Source of the DNA: Apteryx mantelli
Taxonomy: Eukaryota; Chordata; Aves; Apterygiformes; Apterygidae
Assembly (NCBI RefSeq): GCF_036417845.1
Contig: NC_089980.1
Span: forward strand, 42,964,501-43,028,500
Length of the DNA: 64,000 nucleotides
Direction: 5' to 3'
In this document: piece by piece, positions 1-12,420 of the stretch
Layout: every line of letters starts with the position of its first letter
Numbering within the stretch: the first letter of the stretch is position 1
Made by a program: the position numbers and the translations under genes
The notes under the pieces: model-generated
Database searches by the model: none
What the model was told of the DNA's origin: nothing
What the model saw: the letters and a program-made list of their open reading frames with translations, nothing else

Positions 1-3000
1 AAGGTTGGATTGAATGGCTGACTGAGCAGCTCTGAACTTTGTCATGTTTGAAATTACATTCAGGCTCATGTTTTGGACCAAATCCATTCCCTGCATTAAG
101 TCCAGTATCATGTAGGATAACATGGTACTAATTAATCATCTGTTGCCTTTTTATAGCATCTTGCATTTGAAGATCTTAGATTGCTTAAAGTCTGTAAAGC
201 AATCTTCCATATTTCCAGAGTTTCTAATGTTCCACTGCGAGGTGTTGCTAGAATCCAAAATGAGATTGAACTCTTGATTCAACTCTGTTATATGGTAAAA
301 TTACTGAATGTTTGCATGTAGGTATCTGCCTGAGCATGTATTGTTCCATTTATCTTTAGAATATTCCTAAGATGACCAAGCACAGCTTTTCAGTAGCCAA
401 ATCCTCAAAGCCAGTGGCCTGAGAGTCCTGGGAAAACACTCATTGACTTCTCATGATACCCAGTCCTATTCTTGTGAGAAACACCTATCTGGCACTTTCA
501 AGATTGAGAATACAGGTGCAAATGTGCATCAGTAAAGTAATAAACATCCTTGATCTAGTTAGAAATGTGGATTGGGGAAAGTCATCAGTTCTCTTTATAT
601 TTCTATTTTTAAGTTTCCGCAAATTAAAATATGGAAAAACTTAAGCTTTTGTTGCCAAGTGCTTTCTTAATATCCACAAACATGACTTCCATTGACTTTT
701 TGAGGAAGGGCTAAGAACTTCACTGAGCACAGCATAGCATAGACTTGGAGTGGGAAAGTTAAAAATAGAGATGTCAAGAAATTTATTACTAAGTCAGAAG
801 TATTCGATGAGCACAAAAGGGACAGTTACCTCAGCCTTGGGGTGTGGAACACATAAAGACACAGTAAGACATATAAATCAGCAGGATCAGCACAACATCA
901 CGAAGCCAAAAAAATGGGGAAAATGGTGGAAAAAAGGTCAACAAAAACAGAAATGACAGGAAGGCAACAGAAGATGTGAAGATCAACAATGGCTTTTATA
1001 ATTATGTCAGGAACAAAAGGTCTGTGAGAGACTGTTTAAGCCAAGGGGAAGTTGTTCACAGAAGACATAGTGCTGGGACAAAAAGCAGTTTCTCTGCCTC
1101 AGCATTCACCAGGAGGAACAGGGGGAATCCTGCCAGAACCAAAAAGACATTTTTGTAGAGGGAAAAATCAAAAATGACTGAAAACCAAGTTTGCCCACTG
1201 CAGCTGACAGGACAGTATAATGGCTCAGTAGAGTAGTGCCACAGCAGCTGGCATCATCCCTTAATCCAAAGAAAAAGAGATTGCAAGCTGCTCTGGAAGG
1301 ACTGGCAAGAGCCAACAACTGCACCTGTATTCCCCCAGCACAGTACATGCCATACACAAAGAGCAGCTCCCTCTTTCCTGCCTCCATGCATGGTGAGTGT
1401 GGGGTTTCCTTTTGTTGTTGGGTTTTTTTTTGGTGCCAAAGCCATTAATTAGTTAAATCCATAGATTTAACTTTAATTGAAGTCTTCCTTCCACTTCCTT
1501 TTCTCACGGTCTCCTTTTTGTTTAGGATGCTTTCTTGCCCTTACTTAGGCAGCACAGCGTGCTCAGCAGATGTTGGACTCTACACTCGGGGCCAGCATCC
1601 CCATTTATCCAGACTCTGGGCTTACCCGAAAGCTCTGGGGCCTGAGAAAAACACAGTTGTACTATATCTATAAAGAAAAATTGTGCAATGACAAACTTGT
1701 GTATCTGCTACTGTTAGGGAGAAAATAGAGAGACACTTGAAGATGCAAAGCTCACAGCTGAAGACTGAACCAGGTCAATGAAATGTGGTGTAAGATTTTA
1801 TTACTGCTGTTGCTCTTGAGCCATCAGCCATGAAAAATGGGATAACAGCATACTCTTCTCAGCCATGGGACAGGTATGGTTTGGGCATGCAAAAAGGGAA
1901 TGTTTTTTCTGCTTTGTTTGTCAACTCAATTTGGTTAAAGCCCTGCATGGGCTGATGCTTTTGAAAACATCAGTGCAGAGGCTAGAAATTTTTAAATTTC
2001 AATGGGGGTGCTGCAGTCACTCGCCCCATCGTGCTGGGAGGAGCAGAAGGGAAGGTCACGGTGCTCCTCTGAGCATGGCCTGTGCACTGCATGTGTCTGC
2101 TGTCCAGTTACAGGCCCCTGTCCCATACTGAATCCATGGCCTTGCCCAGGAATTTCCACATTGATCCCGTGGCTCGTTTTCCAGAAGAACAGCTGTTATC
2201 TTAACTCTCTATAAAGTCTTAAAAGTTAAGAAAGGTTCCGCTAAATCTGTAAGCTGCTTCACTGCTTGACTTACTGAAAACGTGCACTTTATTCCTTAAC
2301 TGAATTTTTTTATCTGGGCTAGCTTTTTTTTTTTTTGGGGGGGGTGTGGTTAACTCTTTGTTAGCAAGGCCAATCTCAAAAGAAAGGGGAATTAATTCCT
2401 TCTATGCTTTTCCCTTGAAATTAAATCAAAATCCTTCAGGTTTTGAAATCTAAATTGCTGCTCTTTGACACTTGTTTGGCAACTGAGAAAGGCCAAATTC
2501 AAAACAGCATCTTAGAGGTGAAAGGCTACATATCCTGTTAGTGAGAAAACTTTCATCTACAAAAGCAATGGTGTTTGTCAAGAGACAAGAGAAGATCTGA
2601 CATGAGGAAAAGCCTTTGTGAAGCCCACTCCAGTAACAGAAATGTATTCACCTTGATTTAAAGCATTCTTTTTTTAAAGGCGAAATCTAAAAATGGAGCA
2701 GGACTGAGTTATAACTTAAGTGTGGGAACTGTGACAAATAACAATTTATATGAGGAAATGGAAGTGCTACAGGGATGGGGTTCCAAGGCAAACTTGTCTG
2801 GTGAAGAGAATATGAAGCCATGTAATGGTCAGACAAACCAGGATTTTTTTTTAATATGATCCACTAAAAAAATAAAAAATAAAATAAATAGCAGAAGTAC
2901 AGGAGTACCTGATGCTTGCTTGTGTTTAATATACTGGAGAAATTGTCAAACAGTTTATCCTTGAAAAATTACTATCTCTAGGATGTTGCAAAGATCAGGA

Positions 3001-6000
3001 AAAATATGTACTATTGATTACTTTGCCTGTGAACCAACCCCCTAAGCAGCCTGCAGGAATAAATATCTAATATATTTGGTCCTGTTTGATGATTTAGTAC
3101 ATTTTCCAAATATTTGCTCTTGAAACAATTTACTTTATTAAGAGTTACTAGTTTTGTCTTGTTTGTTTTTCTCCTTGCTCTGTTTTTCTCTTTTCAAACA
3201 GTAAGAACTAAACTACACTGCAGTCTAGTGAAGGTCTCTCTGAAGAAGCCTGAGCTGGGTGTAGCTTAAACACTGAGGAGCTGAAGAAGGAAAACAAATT
3301 GCAGGCTTCTGGGTGCTACTTGGCTGGCACTAAGTGACTGCACAGTCATTCTGCCGCTGTTTCTACTAGGCTTCAGCAGTAGCTGGGACACCGTACATGT
3401 ACAAGAGGAAGTCAGGCGTGGATCTCCAGGCTGCTGCACTGTATTCTCCAGATCACCACTTCTCTGTGCGCAGTTTCCCATCACTTTTGGGGTACTTGCT
3501 TATTTTTTTACTCTGGACACGTGGCCTTCCTGCTCCAGCTCCAGACATGGCCAGGAGTTCCTGGAGCAATTTTCCAATGAAAAGACACTTCTTTGTAATC
3601 CAAATTTCTTGCAGGAATGTTTCAACAGAAGAGGTTTCCCATAGCCTGGTGACTAAGATCACTAGGCTGAAAAAGACCTAGAAATAATCAGATGCTGGAT
3701 AGAGATAGACTGCATGACCATGTCCCATGAGGTGACCAAACAGCATTAATGTGGGGGTCACAGCTTCTGATAAATGAGCCCTTGATTTCAAGCACCTGCC
3801 CTGAATCAATCAGGGTAGGTATTTAAACCAGAGGACTTTTTTATTTTTACATTTTTCCCCCCCATATGACTACCCTATTTACCTGGAGGCAATTCTCTTA
3901 CTCTGTTGTGTTTTTCATCACAAAATATCTTCCATTCCAAGAATACTGAGTTTTCCTTTTCCCAGAGTGGGTCAAACTTCCACGGGATCAGAACTTACAT
4001 ATTTTTTCACCCAGCTCTAGTGCTGGCAGTATTACAAATGTAGAGCAGAAGGACATCAATACCTGGATCTTTAAGGTTTTGCCTGAATCTTCATCCCAAC
4101 AGATAGTTCAGTTAATTTATTAATTTTTGCACTTCTAAAAGGAAGTAGTAGTGCCTTGAGGACACAATGAATTCCTTTACTTTGTTATCCTCTTTGGCCT
4201 TCTCTAGGACATCTCCTAGGGATGGCCCTACCACATGTGAAATCCCTAAGGAAACAAGCTGAACATGGAAACATCCATGCATTTGACAGCTTGTGTCGGA
4301 CAGCACTGCTGGAAGAGCACAGCACCACAGTGGTCCTCTGCAGGTTTTAGGGATGCTTTCAGTGAGAGTCTCCAAGCACTACCTTTTATCTACTTTGAAG
4401 TTCTGAAACAGCAAAATGTTTGCGCAACTTGCCTTCCTCTCGTCTTTCTGAGGTTTGAGAAGCATTCACCCCTTAGGAAGACCTTGGACCAGGAGCTATA
4501 CAACAGAAGCTCCTTAAGGTCTTTCCCCAGCACCTCCAGCCCCACCAGCTGGACTCCAGGCCTGCCCCGCGGAGAGCCGGGATGCACTGAGAGGGAAGAG
4601 GAGACTCGCCAGGGTGGCGAGAGGAGCTCCGGAAACCCTTCCTTTCCCAATAACGCATTTTTGCTACCACCTAGTGGTCATAAGCAGGTGTGATAAAATA
4701 GACGTTTGTAGAGAGGTGGATGATGATAGTCACAGGGAGAGAAAGCTTCGTGTACAGAAAATTCCTCTGAATTTCTTTGCTGCAAGATTTTGCTTTCCTG
4801 TTCCCGGGCCCTGATCCTACTGCTGTCACATGGCACAGCACCAGCAGGCAGCCCATGGCCGGCTCTAAGTGGCACCCTCTGGGGAGCCCACCTGCCCTGG
4901 TGCCAAAGCACTTCCAGCTGCTGCTCGGGGTTGCCTGATGCCTGCCTGTGCTTCATTGCTTTGGGGTGGTGCCTGCCCTAAAACTGCCCGAGAGCCTGGA
5001 AGGCCCAGATACTGTTTATATTGAAGGAAAGACCACAGTTGTCTTCTGAGCCTGCACTGGGTTTCAGGGAGAGATGAGAGGAACGTTTACTGAATGATCT
5101 GGACCATGAAACAATTGCCACTTTGCCAGAGATGTCGCTCAGCAATAACAAAATACAGTCGTAACTTGTCCACAGGGCGCAGGGGTGTAGGTTGAACCAA
5201 GAACCTTGTCTTACATGTTGTGAAAGGCCCCTGGGCCCTATCTCCCCCTGGGGAGATATTTTTGCTTTAGACTGGATGTGTATGCCAAAACTGTAAGTGT
5301 AATAAAGCATTAAGAGAAAGGGTTCTAATGAAGAACCTAAGCGTTGCTGGACAGAAGTGGCCTTGAAGGCCTTCTGGCCCTGCTAAGCCAGAGGAGGGGA
5401 GGACTGAGGCGGTGACCTGCAAACCTGGATCTTTTTCTTTTGCCATCAGCCAGGACTAGAGAGCAGAAAAAGGTGGAACAACAGGAGAGGGAAAGATTTC
5501 ATTTGTGAAGTGAGGTTGAGGTGGTAATATGGGAACTAAAGAGAGGTAAGACAGGGCTAAATTATAATGAATCTGGAGATATGGTACAAATTCATCTGGC
5601 TATATAACCCTCAGGTAGAGGCATAGTAAATATAACTATAGCAGATGCCACTTTGTTCAACCTGAGGTTTCTTTCAGAGATAAGTATAGACACTGAACTG
5701 AGCAACATGTCTGATTTTTAGCTTTAGGCCTGTACCTTGCATAAGTGGTATTGAGCCCAGTATTTGCTGATGCCTGTCTCTGCAACTCTACCAATTTTTG
5801 CATTCACCAGTTCATGCCCACTGAGAACATCGTCAGTCCTGTCCTGTTGATTCCCATTGGTTTTGTTGTTTTACTGCGTACTAACAAATCTAGGCAATGA
5901 CAACACAACACAAAAGCAATGCTGGGATAACTATGTTTGCTTTCTTAGTAAAATTCTGTTTCATATATATCATTAGTATTTACTTTGCACTTAACTATGT

Positions 6001-7051
6001 AAAATCACTTTTGCTCAAGTATGTGAGTGAGTACTAATATCCAGAGTTTTAAAACCACTACCAACAAAGCAGCTTGTTTTAATGAATAGACAAGAATATT
6101 TCCCAGAGCTTCCATTTAAAATCTTCATACCGAATATTTTAAGAAAAAAGGACAGAATACAAAATTTCCTCTGAAAAGGAAAAACAGTAGTTGGAAAACC
6201 TAAAACTGAACTCTGAAATCCCTTTAATGAAAGAGACATTAAATGTACAGGAAGACTTTATCCATTTTTGGCTCAATACACCACATAATGTTCCTAAATA
6301 ACAGGATTTTCTTGGTATTGGTCCAGAGCTCCCTTTTCAGTGTCCCACGGTCAGGAGATCCAGATGCTCTTGAATAGACTACAGTAACATAAGTCCAGTA
6401 TATTTCACTTTATTTGTGTGAGGGGGTGAAAAAAGGGAAAAACAATCTGAGATTTATCAGATCAGTTGTACAGCAAATAAGTACTCCTCAGTATATGCAT
6501 CGGAAAGAATCTCTGTATATGTGAATTTACTTTTGTTTTATAACCTACTCACCCCAGAACCACAAACATATGCTCTTCCCAGAAGGGGGACTGGAATGAG
6601 GGGGAGAGAGTGTGTGTGCGTACATTCATTTAATTTAATGTAAGTTGTGCTTTAGACCCTAATCCTGGAATTAAATCCTTTCAGGCTTCTGTAGTCAACC
6701 CACAAATGTCTTCAGCAGATTGGAGTCAGAATTGTATACATTTGCAACAGGAGAAAGGGAGATGTAATCCAAACTTGTATTCTGCAGATTTCCAATGTTA
6801 ATTATACGAATGAAAGAAGTGAAGACTAAAGCTGTCTAGCACTTGGGCTCATCATTCAGAGGGTGGGTTTTACAAAAAGAATATTAAAATTCAGTGTGTA
6901 TGTGATGAAAACCAGTTATTGGAAGAATAGATATATTTTGAAAGGTGAATCTTATAGCACATAAGCAGGTGGCATCAATTCAAAATTTCAGTTCTATTTA
7001 GATCCTAAAAGTTAGACTAGTCTGAATTTTGAAATACTTCACTCATTTACC

Positions 7052-7074
7052 AAAAAAAAAAAAAAAAAAAAAAA
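7052..7074. repeat. poly(A) tract, 23 nt
   Basis: Uninterrupted run of 23 A on the plus strand, followed by A-rich sequence. It could be a plain homopolymer or the tail of an old retroposed sequence. No poly(A) signal lies close upstream, so simple low complexity is the better reading. Confidence 0.9.
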
Positions 7075-8273
7075 CAGAAAAGAGAAAGAAATCACAGACA
7101 GTGATAGTTTTTCTATTTTTCTAACATACATTAAAAATTATGAACCAAATATTCTGGCATCTTTTTTTCCAGTAACTGAGCTTTATACAGAAAGCTTTAA
7201 GGTAGTCATATAAAATGACGGAAGAGGGTGCTATCATTTCTCCTTCAGTTTACTCTATTGCATTATAACTGAATCCATGGCTCTCTTACCCCTTGTATTG
7301 CGGGATCCAGAATCTTGAAAAAACAGATTCTGAAATTCCATGGCGCTCAGCTGGAAGGGAGTTAGAGCACACTGATGGAGGAGGAAAATATACACTAATA
7401 CTCATTTAAGGTCAGAACTCCTACACACAAAGACTCTGCAACAAGCACTTTGATTTTACAAAACTAAAACATGGAGAATTCTGCTGTTGTCTGATTAAAT
7501 TTCTGTTTTCTCTAGAAACATAAATGACAGGCCTGCTAATACTAGTCTTTGAATATTTCTACCTCATGATTTCACAGCCTATCATCTGCTTCATTTCATT
7601 GTCGTTACCGAACAGCTCAAACAGAAATGACAAGATAATACATGCTAAATGTTTGCAATGTCCTGTCTGTGAAACCCACTTATTCATCCATCAGAATACC
7701 TGACAAAAGAGCATATTGCATCCTTTACTGCCCTGTGAGTGAAATAAATGAACTAGAAAAAGTCCTCAATCTTTTTCCATCTGAAATCTCAACTTAACCA
7801 CTATATAAGAAACATCAGTGTTTCGGAGGGATTTTTTTTGCCTTCCTCTTGAAGACTGGTTATTCAAAGCATGGCCTACATGGCCCCCATCAAATGAAGT
7901 ACTTAGAATCTGGTCTAGTTTCACTGAAGTCCATAGGCAGATCAGGCATGAAGTCACACGCTGAACTGGTTGCTCCTGGGGGTGCAGTGCTGAGTGTCTT
8001 TCAGGATCTGCCCAAAAATGTCAAAACACCATCCAGAGTTTACAAAGCCACGAAAGGCAGAATGTGTACTCCATGCTCTTGTTGCACTAGAGCTAGCTAG
8101 ACTCAGTTCTGAGCCCTAAATTTAGGCACTTGGCCACATTCCAGTTAATTTTCATAATGTATGTAAAAGAAGCTAATGTTATGCAGGTTCTAATTGTTCT
8201 CTTTGTGTCATTTATCTTATTTTAAAACCTTACATGCATAAGGTACAAAGTTTGTGGGGAATACATACAATGT

Positions 8274-8323
8274 AATAAATACTAGCTGGGCCCGTCTCGG
8301 TTAAAAAAAAAAAAAAAAAAAAA
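8274..8323 (+). other. AATAAA followed by a 21-nt A tract (retroposon-like or gene 3' end)
   Basis: AATAAA at 8274-8279 is followed 24 bases later by 21 consecutive A residues at 8303-8323. That spacing is typical of a polyadenylated transcript end written into DNA, as in a retroposed copy. It could also mark a real plus-strand 3' end with a genomic A run, for example a long upstream gene such as KCNK5. No coding similarity was recognised in the roughly 1 kb upstream, and I did not find a convincing target-site duplication by eye. Confidence 0.4.
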
Positions 8324-8337
8324 GTTGACAAGCTGCT

Positions 8338-8380
8338 TGTTGTTGTTGCTGTTGTTGTTGTTGTTGTTGTTGTTGTGTTG
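8338..8380. repeat. (GTT)n microsatellite
   Basis: Near-perfect GTT trinucleotide repeat with one GCT interruption early and a GTG near the end. It starts about 15 bases after the A tract at 8303-8323. Confidence 0.9.
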
Positions 8381-11300
8381 CTTTGTTTTTAAAGGCAAAG
8401 TTCCTGTTGACCTCAGTGGGGTGGGGATTTCACTTTGCAGGGCCTCATCAGTTCAGGAGAGCTGAGGGTCTGGTTTGGTGTCACTATTTCTCTCTCACCC
8501 ACTTGGCTTTATTGCTGAGATTTTTGTCTTGATCTCTAAGGAGACAAATACCAAGTCTGCTTGATGTGCTGCTTCTTGTGGTGCTGGAGAGAACTGTGGT
8601 GGTTCCTGCTGCACAGCTGGGCTGGTAAACCTGTATCAAATCAGTCCCAACCCAAACCATGGGAAAAAAAAATGAAGAAAATGGTAACTGGTGTAAGACT
8701 GAAGATTTTGCATAAAAGTGGAAAGTTGAAGGTAGGCTCCTGCATTACATGCTGGATTTTGGAGTACTGAGTAGGGGTTTTTTGCAAGTCAGGATTGGCA
8801 ACTTTGTTTCATTCAAAGAGTTATTAATCTGAAGCTATAGGCAAAGCTGCCTTTTTCTAGCTTTCAGCAGTTAGTAATGATCCTGTTTCTGTCTCTTATA
8901 GATTTAAGACTTATTTACATCTTGTTTCTCTTTTCCCAGTTTGTCTCATGTACATTTTGCTTCTTGGCCTTTATTCCATTTATTAGAACAAATGTTGGCA
9001 AGAAAACTACTCTGTCTCCGAGAATAACACCCTATTGAGTTTAACCTACAAATCAAGAGTTCACATTCCTGAGAGCTCTGTACCATTATTGCACTTTTCA
9101 TTCTGGTCACATCCACTTCAGTTCCAATGTTTCCTTTGCAATTGTGAGGATAAATTTGTTTGGGATTTTTTTATTGAAGCAAAAAAATGAGTATTTGGGG
9201 GTAAGATCCAAAATAGCATGTAATCATCTAGAGCGGAGCTTCTCCGACTTCAGTTTCCAGTAGACCCTTACGCTTGGTTAGAAGAATTGCACACTGGAAT
9301 TTAACTTGAGCCACTATGACTGTTTTGAGACCCTAGATGAATAGTTCAGGTGCAGTCACCTAAACATGACTCGGACAGAATTTAGGTGCTGCAATCCAAG
9401 AGAGCAACTCCCAAAACCTTTGCCTGGGTGATTAGCCAGGCTTTGGCCAGAAAGCTTTCCTGGGTGCTCCTATATGTTTGCAGAAGTGCTGTCATCTTAA
9501 CTGAGCAGAGCAACTTGCTGTAGCATGTTGCTACAAACTTCATTTGGGATTCACAAATTGGTCATCCCTAGGGGTATGACCTGGTGTCTGTCTGGTACAT
9601 GGCTGAGATAGACAGCTGACAACTCTGGATTCAGCACAGAGCATGAAAGTAATGGTCACTTCCACTAGAAAATCAGTAACTACTTGGGGAACTTTGTGCT
9701 GATGGTGGTGTACACGTTTTGTATGATGATATAACAGCTGGAGTATTGCCCCCCACCAAATACTAAGTTTTCCACAGCTGATTCTATTGGCACAGCAGCC
9801 TTGCCCCTGCATTGAAGGGATATAAAGCTTCCTGCTTCTGCCTTCCTCCCAGGGCTCACAATCCTATAAAAAATCCCTGCTGTAACTGGCAGATGAATTT
9901 AAGGATTACTCCCATTTTGGTGTAGCTGTCTTTTACCTGTGTATGTCACCTGCTAAATTTTACCAGTGAACCCCAACAAAACCTTCATGCATTACTGGGC
10001 AGTTTAGGGCCAAAGCTTCTGCTGCAATCAGCAGCAGTCATTTGGACTAATCCCCAGCATAGCTTGGAAAGAAGTAGTTGGTACATCAAGTGTTTGAATA
10101 GCAACTTGTCTGTGTGTTTTTCTAGGTCATGCTGAAAGGTTAAAGATTTCTTGGCAAATTGGCTAGTTTTTTCCTGTTTTTGAAAAGAATTGGGAAGGCC
10201 TTGCCCTTTAACCTTTCATGATCTGCTCTGGCAGCGTAGATTTGGTTTTGGCAGTAAGCATCATAAATATTCCAAAATCTAGTGTAGGTCCTTGTGGCTA
10301 AGAGATGAAGATGAGTAGAAATTGGCAAAAGCCGTAAACTCATGGTATTGCATTACAATCTGACAGTCTGTCAGAAGTAAAGGTTTTGATTTTTGTCCTG
10401 TATATTATGTGGATAGGTATGTAAATATTTTGTGTAAAATAAGTTCATTTCTTTCACTTAGAGCTAAAGAGGAATAGGACTGCCATGGTGTCTCACTCCT
10501 TGCATTCTGCTGAATAACTTGTGGGAAATAAGAAATAGCATTAAGCCCTAATGCCTGGTGTACCTATCTCAGGGGTGTAGATGCAGTGTCCCACAGTTCG
10601 GTTGTTTGTAGGCAAATTACATCTATGAGCAAGAGCTTGATGTTGACACCAGTTGGTTGCAATATACATTGTCAAATAAACGTGAGTACAGTACCGTGCT
10701 TTTGGGTGAGGATGATTTGCGTCATCAGAGAGGGCAGAGATGTGAAAGCATGAAAAAAGGTTGTCGCAGGGCCCTTTGGGGCATTCCTCTCCTCTGAAAA
10801 TCAAATCTGTCAATGCACTGCTGCCCTTTGTGTTTTTTGGAACCGACTGTAGAAAACTAATTGACTGTTAGTCAACATGAACACTAAAGTTTGTGGTGTC
10901 CTTTTAGCCAATGACTTCTGAAGAGTGACAGTGAGGGGGAAGGGTTAATTTATTACATTTTTTCATCCTTGCCCTTTATTTGTCTTATGGGGTATAGCAT
11001 TTTCTTTTAAAGTCTGATAGATTTGAGGAAAGTAGGTTGAACCAGAATTTAGAACTAGAATTGGATTTTAGGATGTTTTCTGACACTCTCTTTACTTTAT
11101 TTTCCCTGTCTGTAATATGGAAACGATGGTACTAGTTAACTGTATTGCTACAGTATCTGGAACTGGACTATTCTGGTTAGGTTCTATGCAAACACAGAAT
11201 AAAAAAAAATTCATCCTAAGCCCAAAGAATATCATGCATAGCCAACCTCACAAAAGTGCTTTGATAGTTAATTTACAAAGTACTTTTTAAACAAAGCTTT

Positions 11301-12149
11301 GAGAAGAGTACACTGTTTAAACACAACATACCAATGTTGACAGACAGGAGAAGCAAATTAGCCTTCCTTTCACTTAAGTGAATTATAGGAAATTTCAGGT
11401 GTCAGATGTGTTTTTTCCCACTCTCTCTGCTATTTGATGAAAATCAAAAGGCAGTATTCTGACCTTTTTAAGTTTAATAACAATTTTCAAAACTTTGACT
11501 TTTTAATCATATCAAAGTTATAAATATAACGACAATCCTAGCTAGACTGTTTATAGGGTGTTATCTTCCAAAAGTAATAAAATAGTTTATCTCCCTCTTC
11601 TGTTACAATCATTTCACTAAATATCTGACATCTACAGATGACATTGTACTAGTAAAGGGATATTTACTGCATTCCTTTCCTCAGATGGAAGGTTCCTATG
11701 AAATTATAAGGAACTTTTCAGATGGCTGTGATGGAAACATTAATAATTCTGTTTTGCCTTGCTTCTAATGTGTTTAAACAGAGAGTATTTCAGCATACAA
11801 AGCAGTAATGTAAGTGCTAATATCTAAAAGCCTTTTAGCATGCACTGTTGAATTCACAAATGCACACATTTTGAAACCATGCAGACATGTGAAATTTTGT
11901 AATTCAGACCCTAAGCTAAAGTAATAAAAAGAAAGGAAAAAAAAAAAAAAACCCTTCCTTTATCTCTAAATGCAAAAAGTACCCTAAGGCTCTTATTTTA
12001 GGACCAAAAATTAATGACCATTTTTTACAAAGGAAGTGTCTCTTCTTCGCATTTTAGAACTGATTAGTAAATGGGTATGCAAAAAGGTCTGTATGGAATT
12101 AGACAAGTAGGAGTCTGTGCAGTCCAATCTATTTTGTGCATGTTCTCCA

Positions 12150-12420
12150 AGACCTCAACAACTAAAGCTAATGCTCCCTCAATTCCATTGAACTAATTAA
12201 GCTAGGTCATTATATTAATAATGGCTTGCCTTTCCATCTGCATTTATGGCACTTAGCAAGTCAGTGTGTGTGGATGCCTGTGTCATGAAGGAGAAAGCTG
12301 TCAATGAATTAGATTAATCCATCAAGAGAATTAATGTGATTTGATTACTGTTGATACATCTGAAAAATCTGTCATGCACAAACTTGACTTGAATAGATAT
12401 CTAAAGCTGTAGGAGGTAGC
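12150..12420. promoter_or_regulatory. AT-rich candidate cis-regulatory stretch
   Basis: Several homeodomain-type cores cluster here, including AATTA/TAATT (for example CTAATTAAG near 12,193), GATTAATCC near 12,313, TTAATGTGATT near 12,332 and TTGATTACTG near 12,342. There is no simple repeat and no open frame. That density is typical of conserved noncoding developmental enhancers, but conservation cannot be seen from one sequence, so this is a weak inference. Confidence 0.2.

Noticed and set aside
4265-4693. 142-codon plus-strand frame
   Set aside because: There is no homology I can recognise, and minus-strand frames over the same bases are also open because the patch is locally GC-rich.
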